Assembly (NCBI GenBank): GCA_011389995.1
Contig: JAABTG010000001.1
Coordinates: 28,064-92,063, forward strand
From: Thiotrichales bacterium
GTDB lineage: Bacteria > Pseudomonadota > Gammaproteobacteria > JAABTG01
Length of the DNA: 64,000 nt
Reading direction: 5' to 3'
Positions within the stretch are counted from its first letter, which is position 1. Each line of letters begins with the position of its first letter. A program made the translations under genes and the position numbers. Under the pieces are notes generated by a model. The model worked only from the letters and a program-made list of their open reading frames with translations, was not told where the DNA came from and searched no databases. Below are positions 47,030 to 55,362 of the stretch, piece by piece.

Positions 47030-48120
47030 TTGCCCAGGGACCCCCCGTCGGGCATCACCTCGTTGTCTATCTTCACGGCCTGCCCGTTACGCAGCTTGAC
47101 ATGGCCGGCCACCACGATGCGTTCTCCGCTCTCGAGGCCCTCCACCACCTCGACCTCCTTGGGGCGCACCGCACCCGTGGTGATCTGGCGCCGCTCGGCG
47201 GTGAGCCCGCCGTCCTGTTCCTCGACCACGAACACGGAATCGCCGTAGGGGGCGTAACTCACGGCGCCCCGGGGGATGGTGACCACATCCGGCCGCTGCT
47301 CCAGGAGCACGGCGGTCTGGACGAACATGCCGGAGCGCAGGCGTCCCCGCGGGTTGCCCACGGTGGCCCGCAGCCGCAGGGTGCGGGTGGCCACGTCCAC
47401 CCCCGGGTTGATGGCGCTGATACGCCCGCCGAAGGCCTCTCCCCCCAGGGCCTGGGCCGTCACCGTCACCTCCTGTCCCACCGCTACCCGGCCCAGATGC
47501 CTTTCGGGCAGGGCGAAGTCCGCATAGATGGGGTCGTCGTCCTCCAGCGGCACGATGGCGACCCCCGGCTCCAGGAACTGGCCCACGTCCACCAGGCGGA
47601 TGCCGAGACGGCCGGAGAAGGGCGCCCGCACCTGTTTCTTGGCGATCTGGGCGCGCTTGACCGCCACCTGAGCGGTGGTGTTGTCCAGCTCCGCCTTGGC
47701 CTCGTCTACATCGGCCTCGGATACCGACTGGTCGGTCACCAGGCGGCTGACCCGCTGGTAGCGGATGCGGGCCAGCCGCTGCTCGGCCAGCAGGCCTTCG
47801 AGTTCCGCACGCTCCACGCTGTCGTCCTGGGTCAGGAGCACCTCGCCCTTCTCCACCACTTCACCGGATTGGAAGGCGATGTCACGCACTACCCCCGCCA
47901 GCTCCGCCGTGACGTCGATGCCGTTGGCGGAGACCAGGGTGCCGATGGCCTTCAGCTCCGGATGCCATGGCGCCCGTCCCACCGTATGCACCGCCACGGT
48001 CGCCGGCGGCGGGGCCTGTTGCTGCGCCGCCGCCTGCTGCTGCTGGTAGTACTTCCAGCCGAAGATGCCGCCGAATGCCGCAGTGAGGATGATGACGACC
48101 AACACCAAGCGAACGAACAT
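47026..48120 (-). CDS. RND efflux periplasmic adaptor (membrane fusion protein)
   Basis: 364 residues. An N-terminal anchor (VLVVIILTAAFGGIFGW) is followed by a Gln/Ala/Pro linker, a lipoyl half-motif (LKAIGTLVSANGIDVTAELAG), a helical hairpin, the second lipoyl half (KKQVRAPFSGRLGIRLVDVGQF), and beta-barrel and membrane-proximal domains (IPRGAVSYAPYGDSVFVVEE). It links the RND pump to an outer-membrane channel. It is first in the operon, with AAGGTG before the ATG, and a palindromic operator lies about 200 bases upstream. Confidence 0.92.
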   Translation of the reverse strand: MFVRLVLVVIILTAAFGGIFGWKYYQQQQAAAQQQAPPPATVAVHTVGRAPWHPELKAIGTLVSANGIDVTAELAGVVRDIAFQSGEVVEKGEVLLTQDDSVERAELEGLLAEQRLARIRYQRVSRLVTDQSVSEADVDEAKAELDNTTAQVAVKRAQIAKKQVRAPFSGRLGIRLVDVGQFLEPGVAIVPLEDDDPIYADFALPERHLGRVAVGQEVTVTAQALGGEAFGGRISAINPGVDVATRTLRLRATVGNPRGRLRSGMFVQTAVLLEQRPDVVTIPRGAVSYAPYGDSVFVVEEQDGGLTAERRQITTGAVRPKEVEVVEGLESGERIVVAGHVKLRNGQAVKIDNEVMPDGGSLGK

Positions 48121-48305
48121 GAGTTACACCTTATTGTTTTTCCAAGGAGACGGACCCGCGCGTCACGCCCCCTATGCCGGGGAGCCGAAATGGACGGCTT
48201 CCATGGGGAAAGGGACACCGTCGTGGCCCGCATTCGGAGGTCGCGCGGCCGCAGCGGGCGCGAGGGCGCCACCATCCATCATGGGACCGGGGTTACGGTG
48301 CCACG

Positions 48306-48334
48306 CTAGCAACCTTTTATCTTTCTAGCAAGAT
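48306..48334. promoter_or_regulatory. Candidate MarR operator between the efflux operon and marR gene
   Basis: ATCTTTCTAGCAAGAT (48319-48334) is symmetrical at 14 of 16 positions. The core CTAGCAA occurs a second time at 48306-48312, 19 bases from the copy at 48325-48331. The site is AT-rich within GC-rich DNA and lies in the gap between the divergent adaptor gene and the MarR gene. A 16-bp palindrome of this kind is the usual MarR binding form. It fits repression of both directions; this is inference. Confidence 0.65.
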
Positions 48335-48386
48335 AGTAATTCTGCTATGGTTCGCTCCCGTGACCGGCAAGAAATCCATATCCCAG

Positions 48387-48842
48387 ATGCTGGAGGGTCT
48401 CGCCAGCGAGTGGCCCGAAGCGGCACGCCGTGTCCATCCGGTGGTGCTGTGGCTATACCGGGCGCGGGACCAGCTCTATGATGACCTCGCCGCCGTGCTG
48501 GACCCCTTCGATCTGTTGCCGGCGGACTTCGACGTGCTCGCCGCCCTGCGTACCCAGCCCCCTCCGCGCACCCTGACCCCCACCGTACTCTATCGCTCCC
48601 TGCTCCTGAGTTCCGGCGGTCTCACCAAGATCCTGCATCGCCTCGAGGCCCGGGGACTGGTGACACGCCCCCCCAACCCCGCCGACCGGCGCAGCCGTCT
48701 GGTGCGACTGAGCCCCCGGGGCGAACTCTTCCTGCGCGACGCCCTGGACGATGTCATCGCCCACGAGGAGCGCTTTCTGGCGCCCCTCGACGCCGCCGAG
48801 GTCCATGAACTCAAGCGTCTGCTCGACAAGCTGGTGCAGTGA
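48387..48842 (+). CDS. MarR-family transcriptional regulator
   Basis: 151 residues from the ATG chosen; a GTG nine codons upstream (48360) is also possible, but the palindrome and likely promoter leave it little leader. The winged helix-turn-helix has LTPTVLYRSLLLSSGGLTKILHRLEARGLV, then the wing PNPADRRSRLVRLSPRGELF, the classic MarR layout, with helices either side for dimerisation. It probably senses a small molecule and represses the divergent RND operon. Confidence 0.88.
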   Translation: MLEGLASEWPEAARRVHPVVLWLYRARDQLYDDLAAVLDPFDLLPADFDVLAALRTQPPPRTLTPTVLYRSLLLSSGGLTKILHRLEARGLVTRPPNPADRRSRLVRLSPRGELFLRDALDDVIAHEERFLAPLDAAEVHELKRLLDKLVQ

Positions 48843-49155
48843 CAGGGGCCGTGACGGCACAACAACATCCGTTAATGTCGGCAATGTCGCGAAAGATGAC
48901 CATAATAAAAAGGAGTTGGGGGCATTACTTTCTCCTGGGCAGATGCTGAACCGGACCCGCCTGCCTGCGCGCTGCAAACCGGCGCAGAATTATGATGTCC
49001 CTGGTCTTCACGTGCATAACCGTGAGTGCCGGAAGATGCCGGAAGATGCCGGACACTTTCCCCTGCCACCGCAGACGCTGAAGCATTCGGCTTTTCCCCG
49101 CGGTGCCGCCACTACGGGGCGGTGCCTGACCCATGACGAACCAGGAGAGACCCTC
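48843..49155 (+). other. 313-base spacer with a 10-base tandem repeat before dodecin
   Basis: GCCGGAAGAT occurs twice in tandem and again as a partial copy (49028-49053). An AT-rich patch with CATAATAAAAAGGAG lies at 48900-48914. The reading frame of dodecin is open through the whole spacer, but codon use there looks random and dodecin proteins start at the downstream ATG. No separate gene is supported. Confidence 0.45.
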
Positions 49156-49362
49156 ATGAGCGACCACATATACAAGATCATCGACATCGTCGGCTCCTCC
49201 CAGACCGGCACCGACGATGCCATCCAGCAGGCCATCACCCGCGCCTCGTCCACCCTCAAGAACCTCGAGTGGTTCGAGGTAAAGGAGACCCGGGGACACA
49301 TCGTGGACGGCAAGGTGGCCCATTATCAGGTGCGCCTGAACATCGGCTTCCGTCTCGAGTAA
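49156..49362 (+). CDS. Dodecin (flavin-binding small protein)
   Basis: 68 residues, the normal size. IYKIIDIVGSSQTGTDDAIQ, ASSTLKNLEWFEVKETRGHI and YQVRLNIGFRLE are the dodecin signature. The Trp in NLEWFEV is the residue that sandwiches flavin between subunits of the dodecameric shell. It stores or buffers riboflavin/FMN. GGAGA lies before the ATG. It is 20 bases upstream of a BCCT transporter gene. Confidence 0.93.
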   Translation: MSDHIYKIIDIVGSSQTGTDDAIQQAITRASSTLKNLEWFEVKETRGHIVDGKVAHYQVRLNIGFRLE

Positions 49363-49382
49363 AACCGCCCGGTGTCCTGCTG

Positions 49383-50924
49383 ATGCCCCTCGTCGCACGC
49401 ATCCTCAAGGCCATGGAGCCGGCGGTATTCTTCGGCTCCGCCCTCGCCGTGGTGGGCTTCGTGACCATCGGCAGTCTGTGGCCCGAAACCGCCTCCACGG
49501 TGTTCCACACCATGCAGGGCCTCATCGTGGAACGCTTCGGCTGGTTCTACGTGCTGACCGCCAGCGTCCTGCTGGTGGCGATATTGTGGCTGATGGTGGG
49601 GCCCTACGGCCGTATCCGCCTCGGAGGCGAGGATTCCAGACCGGAGTTCGGCTACTTCACCTGGTTCTCCATGATGCTGAGCGCAGGCATGGGTATCGGC
49701 ATCGTGTTCTTCGGCATCGCCGAGCCCCTGCAGCACTTCGTGTCCCCCCCCATGGGCGAAGGCGCCACCGATGCCGCACGACGCGAGGCCATGCGTTTCA
49801 CCTTCTTCCACTGGGGGCTCCATCCCTGGGCCATCTATTGCGCCATCGCCCTGCCCCTGGCCTATTTCCATTTCCGTCACCACCTGCCCCTGGCACCGCG
49901 CTCGCTGCTCTATCCCCTCATCGGCGACCGTATTTACGGCCCCATAGGCCATGCCGTGGACATTCTGTGCACCGTCGGCACCCTGTTCGGGGTGGCCACA
50001 TCCCTCGGCCTGGGGGCGTTGCAGATCAATGCCGGTCTTCACCACATCGCCGGCGTGGAGCAGAGTCAGTCCATACAGATCGCCCTCATCCTCGGCATCA
50101 CTGCCGTGGCCACGGTGTCCGTGGTCAGTGGACTCCATCTCGGCATGCGCTTCCTCAGCCAGTTCAACGTGGGGCTATCCCTGCTGTTGCTGATATTCGT
50201 CTTCGTGGCAGGCCCGACCCTGTACATACTCGATTTCTTCGTCACCAGCATCGGTTATTACCTGCAGAAACTGCCCCAGACCAGCCTGTGGGTGGAGCCG
50301 GGGGAGCGCAGTGGCTGGCAGACCGACTGGACCCTCTTCTACTGGAGTTGGTGGATCTCCTGGTCGCCCTTCGTCGGGGTCTTCATTTCGCGCATCTCCA
50401 AGGGGCGCACGATTCGGGAATTCATCGCGGCGGCCATGCTGGTGCCCACGGTGGTGGTCTTTTTCTGGTTTTCCGTAATGGGCGGTACGGCCATCCGGCT
50501 ATACGAAAGGGGTGTGAAGGAGCTCGCGGATGTCGCCGCCAACAACAGTGCCCTGGCCTTCTACAGCCTCCTCGAGCAGTTGCCGCTGACGAGCATCGTC
50601 TCGGTGTTGGTCACCCTGCTGATCCTCACTTTTTTCGTCACCTCATCGGATTCGGGCTCCCTGGTGGACGACATGGTCACCTCCGGCGGCCACCCCCATC
50701 CGCCCAAGGCGCAGCGGGTATTCTGGGCCGTCTCCGAGGGCATGGTGGCATCAGTCCTGCTGACCTTCGGCGGACTGCAGGCCCTGCGCACCGCGTCCCT
50801 CACCATCGGCCTGCCCATGGCCGTGCTGCTATTGTTCGGCATGCTGGGGCTGATGCGGGCCCTGGCGGTGGATGCCGGCACCAAGGGGGTGCCCAGAAAA
50901 CGCCGGCTGAAGGATGGCGATTGA
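49383..50924 (+). CDS. BCCT-family transporter (betaine/choline/carnitine type)
   Basis: 513 residues, 12 membrane helices. MLSAGMGIGIVFFGIAEPL carries the BCCT glycine motif on helix 3. TLFYWSWWISWSPFVGVFISRISKGRTIREF is the family signature with the aromatic box on helix 8. It imports quaternary-ammonium compounds such as glycine betaine, usually as osmoprotectants. The C-terminal regulatory extension of BetP is absent. The frame is open upstream into dodecin, but the ATG at 49383 gives the normal start. Confidence 0.92.
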   Translation: MPLVARILKAMEPAVFFGSALAVVGFVTIGSLWPETASTVFHTMQGLIVERFGWFYVLTASVLLVAILWLMVGPYGRIRLGGEDSRPEFGYFTWFSMMLSAGMGIGIVFFGIAEPLQHFVSPPMGEGATDAARREAMRFTFFHWGLHPWAIYCAIALPLAYFHFRHHLPLAPRSLLYPLIGDRIYGPIGHAVDILCTVGTLFGVATSLGLGALQINAGLHHIAGVEQSQSIQIALILGITAVATVSVVSGLHLGMRFLSQFNVGLSLLLLIFVFVAGPTLYILDFFVTSIGYYLQKLPQTSLWVEPGERSGWQTDWTLFYWSWWISWSPFVGVFISRISKGRTIREFIAAAMLVPTVVVFFWFSVMGGTAIRLYERGVKELADVAANNSALAFYSLLEQLPLTSIVSVLVTLLILTFFVTSSDSGSLVDDMVTSGGHPHPPKAQRVFWAVSEGMVASVLLTFGGLQALRTASLTIGLPMAVLLLFGMLGLMRALAVDAGTKGVPRKRRLKDGD

Positions 50925-51013
50925 GGGAAACCTTTCACCGCCGCCGCCGTCGAAATTCTATCCTTAACGCCCCTAACCACACCCAACCCCCACAAGCGAG
51001 ACCCAGACCATCC

Positions 51014-52456
51014 ATGGAAGCCCTGCTCGAAGAGAGCGCCCGGAGCTTTGCCGCCGTGGCGCCGGCCGCCGACTACTGGTCCCTGCGCCTGGTGGCGGAA
51101 CGCCGCAGTGCCCTGGCGGTGCGCCAGGACGTGCTGTTACCGCCCTCCACCACCGTGACCACGGGGGCCTTCGTGACCGTGACCCGCTCCGGCGGCACGG
51201 GCTATGCCGCCACCAGTGACCTCAGCCCGGCAGGGCTCGCGGCGGCGGCGGCCGAGGCCCGCACATGGGCGGACCTCACCGCGGGCCACAGCCTGGTGGC
51301 ACCGGCCGAACAGGCCCGCAGCGCCCACCGGGGGCGCTACGAGACCCCCATGGCGCAGCCCTGGGATGACCTCTCCCAGGACGCACGGATCGGCCTGCTC
51401 CAGGACGCCAGCCGCGCCCTCAAGGTGGACGAACGCATCATTGACTGGCTGGCCTGGCTGGTGGGACGGCAGGTGAGCACCCTGCTGGTGAGCGGCGACG
51501 GCGCCCATATCCTGCAGCGCTTCCATTTCATCGACCCCGGCCTGCGGGCGGTGGCCCATGCCGGCGCCCTGACCCAGGTACGCACCGGTGGCGGTGCCCG
51601 GGGCTCCCGCCAGGGCGGCCTGGAACAGCTGGAACTGCTGGATTTCCCCGCTGCCGCGCCGCGGGTGGCCGAGGAGGCCCTGGCCCTGCTGGAGGCGCCC
51701 GAGTGCCCTACCGGCACCACCCACCTGCTGCTCATGCCCAGCCAGATGACCCTGCAGATCCACGAGAGCATCGGCCATCCCCTGGAACTGGATCGTATCC
51801 TCGGCGACGAGCGCAACTATGCGGGCACCAGCTTCGTCACCCCGGACATGTTCGGCCACTACCGCTACGGCTCTTCCCTGCTCAACGTCACCTTCGACCC
51901 CACGGTGGCGGGGGAGTCCGCCGCCTACGCCTTCGATGACGAGGGCCTGCCCGCCGAGCGGGTACACCTCATCCGCGACGGCATCCTCCAGCGTCCCCTG
52001 GGTGGCGGGGCATCCCAGGCCCGCGCCGGCCTGCCGGGCACCGCCAATGCCCGCGCCTGCTCCTGGGACCGGCCGCCCATCGACCGCATGGCCAATCTCA
52101 ACGTGGAGCCGGGCAATGGCTCTCTGGACGACCTCATCACCGGGGTGGAACGGGGCGTGCTGATGGACACCAACCGTTCCTGGTCCATCGACGACAGCCG
52201 CAACAAGTTCCAGTTCGGCTGCGAGTACGGCCGCCTCATCGAGGACGGCACCCTCGGCCCGGTGGTGCGCAACCCCAACTATCGGGGGATCTCCGCCACC
52301 TTCTGGCGCAACCTCGACGCCGTGGGTACCGGCCTCGAGGTGCACGGCGTCAACAACTGCGGCAAGGGCGAACCCAACCAGATGATCCACGTGGGCCACG
52401 CCTCGCCCCCCTGTGTGTTCCGGGACGTCGAGGTGTTCGGGGGCGCCGGCTCATGA
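51014..52456 (+). CDS. TldD-like metalloprotease subunit
   Basis: 480 residues. The zinc motif HESIGH lies in IHESIGHPLELDRILG (residues about 251-256), and the third ligand Cys is in VNNCGKGEPNQ near the C-terminus. TldD/TldE heterodimers cut unfolded peptides through a narrow channel and process some ribosomally made peptides. The partner gene overlaps by four bases. The sequence differs enough from E. coli TldD that it is best called a second-type TldD/PmbA family protein. Confidence 0.85.
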   Translation: MEALLEESARSFAAVAPAADYWSLRLVAERRSALAVRQDVLLPPSTTVTTGAFVTVTRSGGTGYAATSDLSPAGLAAAAAEARTWADLTAGHSLVAPAEQARSAHRGRYETPMAQPWDDLSQDARIGLLQDASRALKVDERIIDWLAWLVGRQVSTLLVSGDGAHILQRFHFIDPGLRAVAHAGALTQVRTGGGARGSRQGGLEQLELLDFPAAAPRVAEEALALLEAPECPTGTTHLLLMPSQMTLQIHESIGHPLELDRILGDERNYAGTSFVTPDMFGHYRYGSSLLNVTFDPTVAGESAAYAFDDEGLPAERVHLIRDGILQRPLGGGASQARAGLPGTANARACSWDRPPIDRMANLNVEPGNGSLDDLITGVERGVLMDTNRSWSIDDSRNKFQFGCEYGRLIEDGTLGPVVRNPNYRGISATFWRNLDAVGTGLEVHGVNNCGKGEPNQMIHVGHASPPCVFRDVEVFGGAGS

Positions 52457-53769
52457 AGGATTATTTCTATCACCTGGCCCATGTCCTGACGGCGGACCTG
52501 GAGGATGGGGAGGTGCTGTTGCTGGCCTTCGACGGCGAGGAGTCGGATTTCGTGCGCTTCAATCATGCCCGCGTCCGGCAGGCCGGCACGGTGGTCCGCC
52601 GCAGCCTCGAACTCGACCTGGTGGAGGGCGCGCGCCACGCCGGCGGGCGCGTGGAGCTCTCCGGTGATGCGGCCCAGGACCAGCCGCTGCTGGCGGCGCT
52701 GCTGGCCGAACTGCGCCACCAGCGCCGCCACCTGCCGGAGGACCCTTATATCAACTACGCCGCCGACGGCCCCTCGGGGGACCATGAGGTGGCCGGGGCC
52801 CTGCCCCCTCGGGAGCAGGCCCTGGAGACCATCCGCGGCGCCGCGGCGGGCCTCGACCTGGCGGGCATCTGGGCCGCCGGCACCCTCCACAGCGGCTTCG
52901 CCAGCTCCCTCGGCCAGCGCAACTGGCACACCCGGGCCAGCTTCAACTTCGACTGGAGTTGCCATCACGCCGCCGACAAGGCCGTGAAGGCCAACTACGC
53001 CGGCCTCACGTGGGACCCGGCACTGCTGGAGGAGCGCATGGCCACCGCGCGGCGGGAACTCGACCTCATGGCGGCCGCACCCCACACCATCTCCCCCGGG
53101 CGCTACCGCGCCTATCTGGCGCCCCGGGCGATGAGGGAGCTGTTGTCCATGATGGCCTGGGGCGGCTTCGGCATGAAGAGCCAGCGTACGGGCCAGAGCC
53201 CCCTGCTGCCCATGAGCGCCGAAGGGGCCCGCCTCGCCCCCATGGTCCACCTGGCGGAGCACAACGGGCGGGGCCTCGAGCCGCCCTTCTCCCCCGAGGG
53301 CTTCGCCATCCCGTCCCGGGTGCCCCTCATCGACGGCGGCCTGTACGCCGAGAGCCTGGTGGGACCACGCAGCGCCATGGAATACGGCCAGCCGGTGAAT
53401 GCCGCGGCGGAGTTCCCCGCTTCCCTGGACATGGCGCCGGGCGAGCTGCCGGCGGCCGACGTGCTGGAGGCCCTGGGTAGCGGGCTCTATATCAACGACC
53501 TGTGGTATCTCAACTTCTCGGACCGCAGCCGCGCTCGGGTGACGGGCATGACCCGCTTCGCCTGCTTCTGGGTGGAGGATGGAAGGCTGCGGGCGCCCGT
53601 GAACGTCATGCGCTTCGACGACACCCTGTTCGATCTCCTCGGGCCCCGGCTGGAGGCGCTCACCCGGGAGCGCGAGCTGCTGCTGGACGCCGGCACCTAC
53701 GGGGGGCGCTCCAGCCACAGCCACCTGCTGCCCGGCGCCCTCGTGGACGCCATGACCTTCACCCTTTAA
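52453..53769 (+). CDS. TldE/PmbA-like partner protein
   Basis: 438 residues. It has the TldE-like fold pattern (GTLHSGFASSLGQRNWHTRASFNFDW; YRAYLAPRAMRELLSMMAWGGFGMKSQ; GLYINDLWYLNFSD) but no HExxxH motif, as in the non-catalytic TldE half. It pairs with the upstream TldD-like subunit (ATGA overlap). Its stop codon TAA is the first part of the 124-bp repeat that follows. Confidence 0.82.
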   Translation: MKDYFYHLAHVLTADLEDGEVLLLAFDGEESDFVRFNHARVRQAGTVVRRSLELDLVEGARHAGGRVELSGDAAQDQPLLAALLAELRHQRRHLPEDPYINYAADGPSGDHEVAGALPPREQALETIRGAAAGLDLAGIWAAGTLHSGFASSLGQRNWHTRASFNFDWSCHHAADKAVKANYAGLTWDPALLEERMATARRELDLMAAAPHTISPGRYRAYLAPRAMRELLSMMAWGGFGMKSQRTGQSPLLPMSAEGARLAPMVHLAEHNGRGLEPPFSPEGFAIPSRVPLIDGGLYAESLVGPRSAMEYGQPVNAAAEFPASLDMAPGELPAADVLEALGSGLYINDLWYLNFSDRSRARVTGMTRFACFWVEDGRLRAPVNVMRFDDTLFDLLGPRLEALTRERELLLDAGTYGGRSSHSHLLPGALVDAMTFTL

Positions 53770-53889
53770 CGTGAAAGTCGCGCAGCGACACCTTTGGACT
53801 CCCTCTCCCTTTGGGAGAGGGCCCGGGTGAGGGACGGACATGGCGCACCTTTCATCCTTCGGGGTGGCCTCGCGCCATGTCCGTTAGGC
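53766..53889 (+). repeat. Hairpin-rich repeat, copy 1 (inverted copy at 61034-61156)
   Basis: It begins TTAACGTGAAAGTCGCGC at the stop codon of the TldE-like gene and ends CCGTTAGGC. It contains three hairpins: GTCGC/GCGAC, CCCTCTCCC/GGGAGAGGG, and GGACATGGCGC/GCGCCATGTCC (11 perfect base pairs around a 24-base loop). Copy 2 is nearly identical over its length (by eye fewer than ten differences) and inverted. The CTCTCCC-GGGAGAGGG part resembles a dispersed motif seen in many proteobacteria. Confidence 0.9.
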
Positions 53890-54280
53890 TCGTCCGCAAA
53901 ATCCATGGCTGAATGTTTCGCGCGGTGAGCGCCAAGAAGGCTTTAGCTGTTCGTGGCCTGTTGCGGCTGATAAAAAAGCATTTATCTCTCACGGAGGCAC
54001 AGCGGCACAGAGATCCAGGGCAAGAATGGATCGCTTTGCGTATGGTTATGCGGAACGGGGGTCTCTCGCCGAGGCCACCATACAGGCTCAGCCATCTGCC
54101 GTTCCGTGCCTCCGTGACTCCGTGAGAGACTCTATTGCCGGCCTAATCTCTATCCGGTGGCCCAGAAGGTAAGGAGTGTGGCATCGAGTAACAGGGTTGA
54201 TCCCACAGTTGGCGCTCTTGGCGGCTTGGCGAGAGGAAATTCTTCTCTCTAAATCCATGAATTCTGCTGACGAGCCCCCT
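53890..54280. repeat. 391-base non-coding stretch with a long inverted repeat
   Basis: TCTCTCACGGAG (53985-53996) is perfectly complementary to CTCCGTGAGAGA (54118-54129), about 121 bases apart. The flanking GGAGGCAC and GTGCCTCC extend the similarity. The CACGGAGGCAC motif is of a kind often found as dispersed non-coding repeats. No gene with a ribosome site is seen, and the 70-residue open frame inside is low in plausibility. It separates the TldE-like gene from the convergent C1 cluster. Confidence 0.6.
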
Positions 54281-54643
54281 TCAGACCAACCGCGTCTCGA
54301 TGGTGTCGGCGGCGAACCGGGCGGCGGCGTAATCGCGGCAGGCCCCGGCGTCGAAGGCCTTGCAGGAGAAGACCTCCACCACGAAGAGGCGCTTGTCTGA
54401 CCAGGTGTAGAGGGAGCAGCCCGACTCCACCCAGGGCAGGAATCCGGCGATGCCGTGATGAAGTTCGCTCACCTCGTCGGGCGAGAACACCATCACGTCC
54501 ATCAAGGGGTGCATGCCGAGGGTCGCACCGAGGTCCAGCAGGAAGGCGCGGATGAAGGCGGCGTCGGGTGGCGGTATGCGATACAGCCCCTCGATGATCA
54601 GGCGCTGGCGCAGGATCTCCGGGCACAGCATGGCGCCCCTCAT
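54281..54643 (-). CDS. AdoMet-decarboxylase-like protein of the C1 cluster
   Basis: 120 residues, the size of bacterial AdoMetDC (SpeD). The self-cleavage Ser is Ser74 in WVESGCSLYTW and the catalytic Cys is Cys94 in VFSCK. Their 20-residue spacing equals Ser63/Cys83 of the Thermotoga enzyme. The residue at the processing His68 position is Tyr79, and the residue after the Ser is Gly instead of His. So either processing is altered or the protein has another role. The start overlaps the mfnB stop (ATGA), which ties it to methanofuran/methanopterin genes and not to polyamines. Confidence 0.75.
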   Translation of the reverse strand: MRGAMLCPEILRQRLIIEGLYRIPPPDAAFIRAFLLDLGATLGMHPLMDVMVFSPDEVSELHHGIAGFLPWVESGCSLYTWSDKRLFVVEVFSCKAFDAGACRDYAAARFAADTIETRLV

Positions 54644-55362
54644 GGGCAGATGTGTGCGGGCTCCGCAGGCGGCGTCGGGGGCGGCGCCCGCCACCGAGGT
54701 ATGCGGCTCCGTACGCGCTCCACGGCGGCAGCGGAAAGGCCCGTGGTGCGGCCGCCCTCGCACAGGGCGCCACGGAAGCCCAGGTAGTCCACCCCCAGGG
54801 GCAACAGCCGCTCAATGGCGTCGGCGCCGATGCCGCCGGCCAGGCCACAGCGCAGGTCCGCCTGGCGGGCGGCGGCCACGAAGGCCTCCAGCAGGCCCAT
54901 GCCGGCGCAGTCCAGCAGGCCGCCCGAACCCTTGTCTGCGGTATCCAGCATCACCCCTTCGAAGCCGGCCCGGGCCAGGGTCGGGATCACCTTCAACTGC
55001 GGCCGGCAGTCAGCGAACAGTACCGCCACCAGGGCATGGCGCCGGGCGAGGGGCGCGAGGGCGTTCACCAGGGAATCGATGCCGCGGGTCTTGAACAGCC
55101 CCACCTTCACCAGGTCCACGCCGGTAGCGCCCATGTAACGGATGGCCGGGGCCATGAGCTCGGGGCGCCCCGGCAGGTCGCCGATGGTGGCGCTCACCGG
55201 CCGGCGCCCCGCCACGGCGGCGATGATGGTCTCCACCGTGTCCGCCGGCAGGGCCCCCAGGGCGCCGTTGCCGGGGTCCTTGCAGTCGATGATGTCGGCG
55301 CCCCCCGCCAGGGCCAGCAGGGCCTCCTCGGGATGGGTCACACTGGCGAGCATGCGGGTCAT
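54640..55362 (-). CDS. mfnB: (5-formylfuran-3-yl)methyl phosphate synthase (MfnB)
   Basis: 240 residues, TIM barrel. GGADIIDCKDPGNGALGA with catalytic Lys28, DLVKVGLF with Lys86, and LDTADKGSGG with Asp140/Lys144 correspond to the Schiff-base and catalytic lysines of MJ1099. It condenses two glyceraldehyde-3-phosphate molecules into the furan core of methanofuran. I chose the ATG overlapping the DUF447 stop (ATGA); a GTG six bases upstream is possible. The C-terminus is Pro-rich. Confidence 0.9.
   Translation of the reverse strand: MTRMLASVTHPEEALLALAGGADIIDCKDPGNGALGALPADTVETIIAAVAGRRPVSATIGDLPGRPELMAPAIRYMGATGVDLVKVGLFKTRGIDSLVNALAPLARRHALVAVLFADCRPQLKVIPTLARAGFEGVMLDTADKGSGGLLDCAGMGLLEAFVAAARQADLRCGLAGGIGADAIERLLPLGVDYLGFRGALCEGGRTTGLSAAAVERVRSRIPRWRAPPPTPPAEPAHICP

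Noticed and set aside
44750..47248. 832-codon open frame on the plus strand across the RND pump and adaptor
   Set aside because: Antisense shadow; no family motif, no ribosome site, and composition dominated by His, Gly, Arg.
49028..49053. Possible CRISPR-like repeats
   Set aside because: Unit of 10 bases with no spacers and no cas genes; a simple tandem repeat.
48751..49155. Open frame extending upstream of dodecin
   Set aside because: Dodecins are about 68 residues and the ATG at 49156 has a good ribosome site; the upstream part crosses the marR end and a tandem repeat.
53913..54125. 70-codon open frame in the repeat-rich gap
   Set aside because: Overlaps the inverted repeat, lacks a ribosome site and shows no family resemblance.
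54281..54643. Reading the SpeD-like gene as ordinary polyamine SpeD paired with the spermidine-synthase-like gene
   Set aside because: It is 11 kb away from that gene, coupled to mfnB, and lacks the processing His.
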